Source: JAAXGI01 sp963579625 (GTDB lineage: Bacteria > Gemmatimonadota > Gemmatimonadetes > Longimicrobiales > Gaopeijiaceae). From it: DNA of 55,557 bases. The notes beneath the pieces were generated by a model. That model saw only the letters and a list, made by a program, of their open reading frames with translations, was not told where the DNA came from and did not search any database. Location of the stretch: NCBI GenBank assembly GCA_963579625.1, contig CAUZHN010000008.1, positions 1 to 55,557 of the forward strand. Reading direction: 5' to 3'. The stretch's first letter is position 1. Each line of letters begins with the position of its first letter. Both the position numbers and the translations under genes were made by a program. This document shows positions 52,783 to 55,557 of this stretch, one piece after another.

Positions 52783-53751
52783 CTAGGGGATCAACAGCAC
52801 CTTTCCGGTCGTCTTGCGTCCGGTCAGGTGCTCGTGGGCCACACTCGCGTCCTCGAGGGTGTGAGTTTCTCCGATCCGTACGTTGAGTTCGTCTGCCTCT
52901 ATCCACGAAAAGAGGTCGCCGACGCGCCAAGCCAACTCTTCTGGGTCGGCGAGGTAGTGTCCGAGGCTTGGCCGTGTGAGGTAGAGTGACCCCCCGGAGT
53001 TCAGGCGCTGTGGGTCGACCGGAGGGACGGCTCCACTGGACTGGCCAAAGAGTACAAGGTGGCCACGAGGTCGGAGGCACGCCATGCTCCTATCGAAGGT
53101 ATCCTTCCCAACGGAGTCGTATACCACGTCGACACCACACCCGTTGGTCAACCGGTCGATCTCATCAGCGAAGTCAGACTCGGCATACCGAATGACTTCA
53201 TCAAGACCGGAGGCCAGCGCTAGCTCGGCCTTTTCCGCCGTTGATACCGTTCCGTAGACTGTGGCCCCGCGACGCTTGGCCATTTGTGTCAGGAGTAAGC
53301 CTACTCCTCCTGCGGCAGCGTGTACGAGTGCGGTTTGGCCCTCCCCCAGTGGTACTGTGTTGTGCGTAAGGTAGTGGGCGGTCATTCCCTGAAGCATCAC
53401 CGCAGCAGCGATCTCCAGATTCACACCATCGGGTACCTGGATCAGTTGCCATGCTGGAACAATCGCCTGCTCCGCATAACTCCCGATGTGCATGGCGTAG
53501 GCCACGCGGTCCCCGATTCCGATTCCCGAAACGCCGGGCCCAACCGCGTTCACGACCCCTGCCGCCTCCATCCCTGGAGTGAAGGGCGTGGCGACCTTGT
53601 AGGCGCCGGTGCGGGTGTAGACGTCGATGAAGTTAACGCCCGAAGCAGTGATCCGTACTCGAGCTTCCCCCTCGCCCGGTTCGGGTACAGGTACCTCCGA
53701 AAGTTGCAGTTCCTCAGGCCCGCCGACTGCCTCGACGCGGATCGCTCGCAT
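52783..53751 (-). CDS. Zinc-free quinone oxidoreductase (MDR family)
   Basis: 322 residues from ATG 53751, with GGAGGA seven bases upstream; a longer frame to 53850 has no support. It is a medium-chain dehydrogenase/reductase of the quinone oxidoreductase (Qor) group, using NADPH to reduce quinones or enones. Seen: SEVPVPEPGEGEARVRI, ASGVNFIDVYTRTGAY (the quinone oxidoreductase signature), PFTPGMEAAGVV, the cofactor loop ALVHAAAGGVGLLLTQMAK and GVDVVYDSVGKDTFDRS. Catalytic zinc ligands of alcohol dehydrogenases are absent. Confidence 0.9.
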   Translation of the reverse strand: MRAIRVEAVGGPEELQLSEVPVPEPGEGEARVRITASGVNFIDVYTRTGAYKVATPFTPGMEAAGVVNAVGPGVSGIGIGDRVAYAMHIGSYAEQAIVPAWQLIQVPDGVNLEIAAAVMLQGMTAHYLTHNTVPLGEGQTALVHAAAGGVGLLLTQMAKRRGATVYGTVSTAEKAELALASGLDEVIRYAESDFADEIDRLTNGCGVDVVYDSVGKDTFDRSMACLRPRGHLVLFGQSSGAVPPVDPQRLNSGGSLYLTRPSLGHYLADPEELAWRVGDLFSWIEADELNVRIGETHTLEDASVAHEHLTGRKTTGKVLLIP

Positions 53752-53897
53752 CGCTCTTTCCTCCGTTTTCATTCCTCTGGGTTTGTTCTGGTGCGCTGGA
53801 GGGTAGGGGGGGTAGGCTACCGAAGCAAGCATGCCCGCACCCCCCCACACACCTTACTCACTCCTAAACAAGGGGGAGAATACTCCCAGCGCATGGG

Positions 53898-53925
53898 TTG
53901 ACGCCCGCCGTGGTTCTATTAAACT
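53898..53925 (+). promoter_or_regulatory. Candidate promoter before the GltD-like gene
   Basis: TTGACG (53898-53903), a 16-bp spacer and TAAACT (53920-53925) precede a leader of about 200 nt. Confidence 0.4.
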
Positions 53926-54020
53926 TCCGGCGAAAATGCCTATTCCGGGTTACGAGACGCTCATGTCTCATCGACTCGAGGTTTCCCGTGGGTGCATTTC
54001 TCTCCCCTGGTTCTACAGGT

Positions 54021-54044
54021 ATCCCGCGCTGTTCGGCGCGGGAT
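54021..54044 (+). other. Strong 9-bp hairpin in the leader of the GltD-like gene
   Basis: ATCCCGCGC and GCGCGGGAT are perfect reverse complements around TGTTCG, followed by ATATTTTCTC-like sequence rather than a clean T-tract. It lies 90 bp before the start codon. It may be an RNA regulatory hairpin or a terminator for transcripts from upstream. The rest of the 53752-54133 gap shows no gene. Confidence 0.5.
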
Positions 54045-54133
54045 CTGGCCGAGATATTTTCTCTCTAAGACTCGAGCCAAATCCCGCGATTCCTTCTCTG
54101 TCTCAATCTCTTCTCTACTCACGGATTTGATCC

Positions 54134-55557
54134 ATGAATCCTACGGACGTCTCAGATCCTCGGTATTACCACAAGGTCGTGGACTGCCAGTGGGCGTGCC
54201 CAGCACACACGAATGTCCCCGAGTACATCCGGCTCATTGCGCAGGGTGGCTATACCGAGGCCTACATGTTGAACCGAGAGTCCAACGTGTTTCCAGGAAT
54301 TCTCGGGCGGACCTGTGACCGACCGTGTGAGCCAGCATGTCGACGCACTCGTCTGGACGGGGAGCCGGTAGCGATCTGTCGGCTTAAACGAGTAGCCTCA
54401 GATCTCCGCGACGACATCCAGGAATTTCTCCCGCGCATTCCGGAAGAGAAGAACGGGAAGCGGATCGCTTGCGTCGGGTCCGGACCGGCCTCTCTGACCG
54501 TCGCGAACGATCTGATGCCGCTCGGATACGAGGTGACGATCTTAGAGAAACAGGATCGGGCGGGTGGTCTCATGTGGTCCAATATCCCCCAATTTCGGCT
54601 GCCACCTGAAGTGCTGCGCGAGGAAATCGACTACATCCTGGACATGGGCGTGGACCTTCGGCTTGACACCCCGGTCAGGAGCATGCGGGCGCTCCTTGAG
54701 GGTCAGATGGGGGGATCTTGGGACGCAATCTTCGTAGGATCGGGCGCTCCCAGGGGAAAGAACCTAGAGATTGAAGGCCGCTATGATTCAGACCGGATCC
54801 ATATCGGAATCGATTGGCTCGAATCAGTCGCCTTCGGGCACATCGACAGTATTGAACCAAGAGTTCTTGTTATCGGTGTCGGAAACACTGCGATGGATTG
54901 CTGTCGTACCGCGATGCGTATCGGCGGCACGGACGTGAAGGTCATAGCACGGAAATCCCGTGTTCAATTCAAGGCCTCGCCGTGGGAACTCGAGGATGCG
55001 GAGGAAGAGAGGGTCGAAATCATCGAGAACCATTCTCCTTCACGATTTGTGATCGAGAACGGAGAACTGATCGGTATGGAGTTCGAAATCGTGGAGTGGC
55101 TCGAAGGAGAGGATGGGCGACTGCACAAGGAGATCAAGGGCATCACGTTCATCCCCTGTGACGCAGTGATCTTGGCGATTGGCCAGGACACTTCGTTTCC
55201 CTGGATTGAACGGGACATTGGGATCCAATTCAACCAGTGGGATGAGCCGGTCGTCGACCGGAAGACCTTCGAGAGTTCTCGAAGAGGGGTCTTTTTCGGA
55301 GGTGACGCGGCATGGGGACCCGAGAATATCATCTGGGCCGTCGAGCACGGACATCAGGCGGCGATCTCAATCCATCAACAGTGCCAAAGCCTACCACTGG
55401 AAGATCGTCCGGCGTGGGGGATGAATCTCGTCAGTCAGAAGATGGGCCTCCATGAGTGGAGCTACAGCAATGACTACGATGAGGCCAATCGCCAAGAGAT
55501 GCGTCATGTCGAGTTGGAAGAACGGCTTGAGAGGCTCAGTGTCGAGGTGGAAGAGGG
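54134..55557 (+). CDS. GltD-like NAD(P)/FAD oxidoreductase with Fe-S N-domain, cut at window end
   Basis: Open frame from ATG 54134 to the window edge, at least 474 residues. The N-terminal helical ferredoxin domain has two cysteine clusters: VDCQWACPAHTNVPEY, then CDRPCEPACRR and ICRLKR, as in glutamate synthase small subunits. An FAD-binding motif reads RIACVGSGPASLTVANDL with AGGLMWSNIPQFRLP. A second, NAD(P)-binding motif is VLVIGVGNTAMDCCRTA. VFFGGDAAWGPENIIWAVEHG is the FAD-contacting GD motif. Similar stand-alone proteins partner ferredoxin-dependent 2-oxoacid oxidoreductases or act as the NADPH-dependent GltD. The partner is outside the window. Confidence 0.88.
   Translation, partial: MNPTDVSDPRYYHKVVDCQWACPAHTNVPEYIRLIAQGGYTEAYMLNRESNVFPGILGRTCDRPCEPACRRTRLDGEPVAICRLKRVASDLRDDIQEFLPRIPEEKNGKRIACVGSGPASLTVANDLMPLGYEVTILEKQDRAGGLMWSNIPQFRLPPEVLREEIDYILDMGVDLRLDTPVRSMRALLEGQMGGSWDAIFVGSGAPRGKNLEIEGRYDSDRIHIGIDWLESVAFGHIDSIEPRVLVIGVGNTAMDCCRTAMRIGGTDVKVIARKSRVQFKASPWELEDAEEERVEIIENHSPSRFVIENGELIGMEFEIVEWLEGEDGRLHKEIKGITFIPCDAVILAIGQDTSFPWIERDIGIQFNQWDEPVVDRKTFESSRRGVFFGGDAAWGPENIIWAVEHGHQAAISIHQQCQSLPLEDRPAWGMNLVSQKMGLHEWSYSNDYDEANRQEMRHVELEERLERLSVEVEE

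Overview
The window is 55.6 kb of a dense bacterial chromosome, with short intergenic gaps, many ATGA/GTGA/TTGA start-stop overlaps and about 60% G+C by eye. Secreted beta-barrel proteins, a lipoprotein and a PQQ-dependent dehydrogenase point to a diderm. The run thrS-infC-rpmI-rplT-pheS-pheT-zapB/zapA-rny-folD-xseA-xseB-ispA-dxs-nadK-(recN), together with the character of the outer-membrane proteins, suggests Gemmatimonadota. That assignment is inference; no 16S gene is present.

Layout. (1) 1-2884: end of a xanthine-dehydrogenase-family molybdo-hydroxylase operon: catalytic subunit (partial), an FAD subunit with a four-cysteine Fe-S loop, a membrane cytochrome b and an unknown helical protein. 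(2) 2910-3818: an EamA transporter. (3) 3938-19478: a housekeeping superoperon for translation (thrS, infC, rpmI, rplT, pheST), cell division (zapB-like, zapA), RNA decay (rny), one-carbon metabolism (folD), exonuclease VII (xseAB), isoprenoids (ispA, dxs) and NADP (nadK). It ends in a decayed recN stub. (4) 19627-23102: an outer-membrane protein, tRNA-Gly(GCC), tRNA-Cys(GCA), a plant-like GDP-mannose 3,5-epimerase and a sulfotransferase pseudogene. (5) 23265-30978: a PQQ dehydrogenase, a lipoprotein, and a formate-related set (fdhD, YdeP-type oxidoreductase, OFA-family transporter). (6) 31084-37000: a low-complexity secreted protein, a 58-residue membrane protein, a short rho, an SRPBCC protein and a beta-barrel protein. 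(7) 37101-44113: prfC, a thioredoxin-like gene and argR, then argC-argB-argD and argH. (8) 44373-48202: DAHP synthase with an attenuator leader, diverging from fbaB-rpiA-rpe. (9) 48325-55557: a TIGR01777 protein, pdxH, trmH, a TPR protein, a quinone oxidoreductase and a GltD-like flavoprotein cut by the window end.

Regulation visible in the sequence. infC has no ATG/GTG/TTG start and must begin at ATC behind a good ribosome binding site, downstream of a terminator-containing leader. The DAHP synthase leader encodes a peptide rich in Phe, Tyr and Trp, followed by mutually exclusive anti-terminator and terminator stems, which is the layout of ribosome-mediated attenuation. Two 14-bp sites before argC and argH, 13/14 identical in opposite orientation, form a candidate ArgR operator pair for the argR gene encoded beside them. 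Several further palindromes and hairpins lie in 5' regions. No CRISPR array, prophage, insertion sequence or recognisable defence system was seen.
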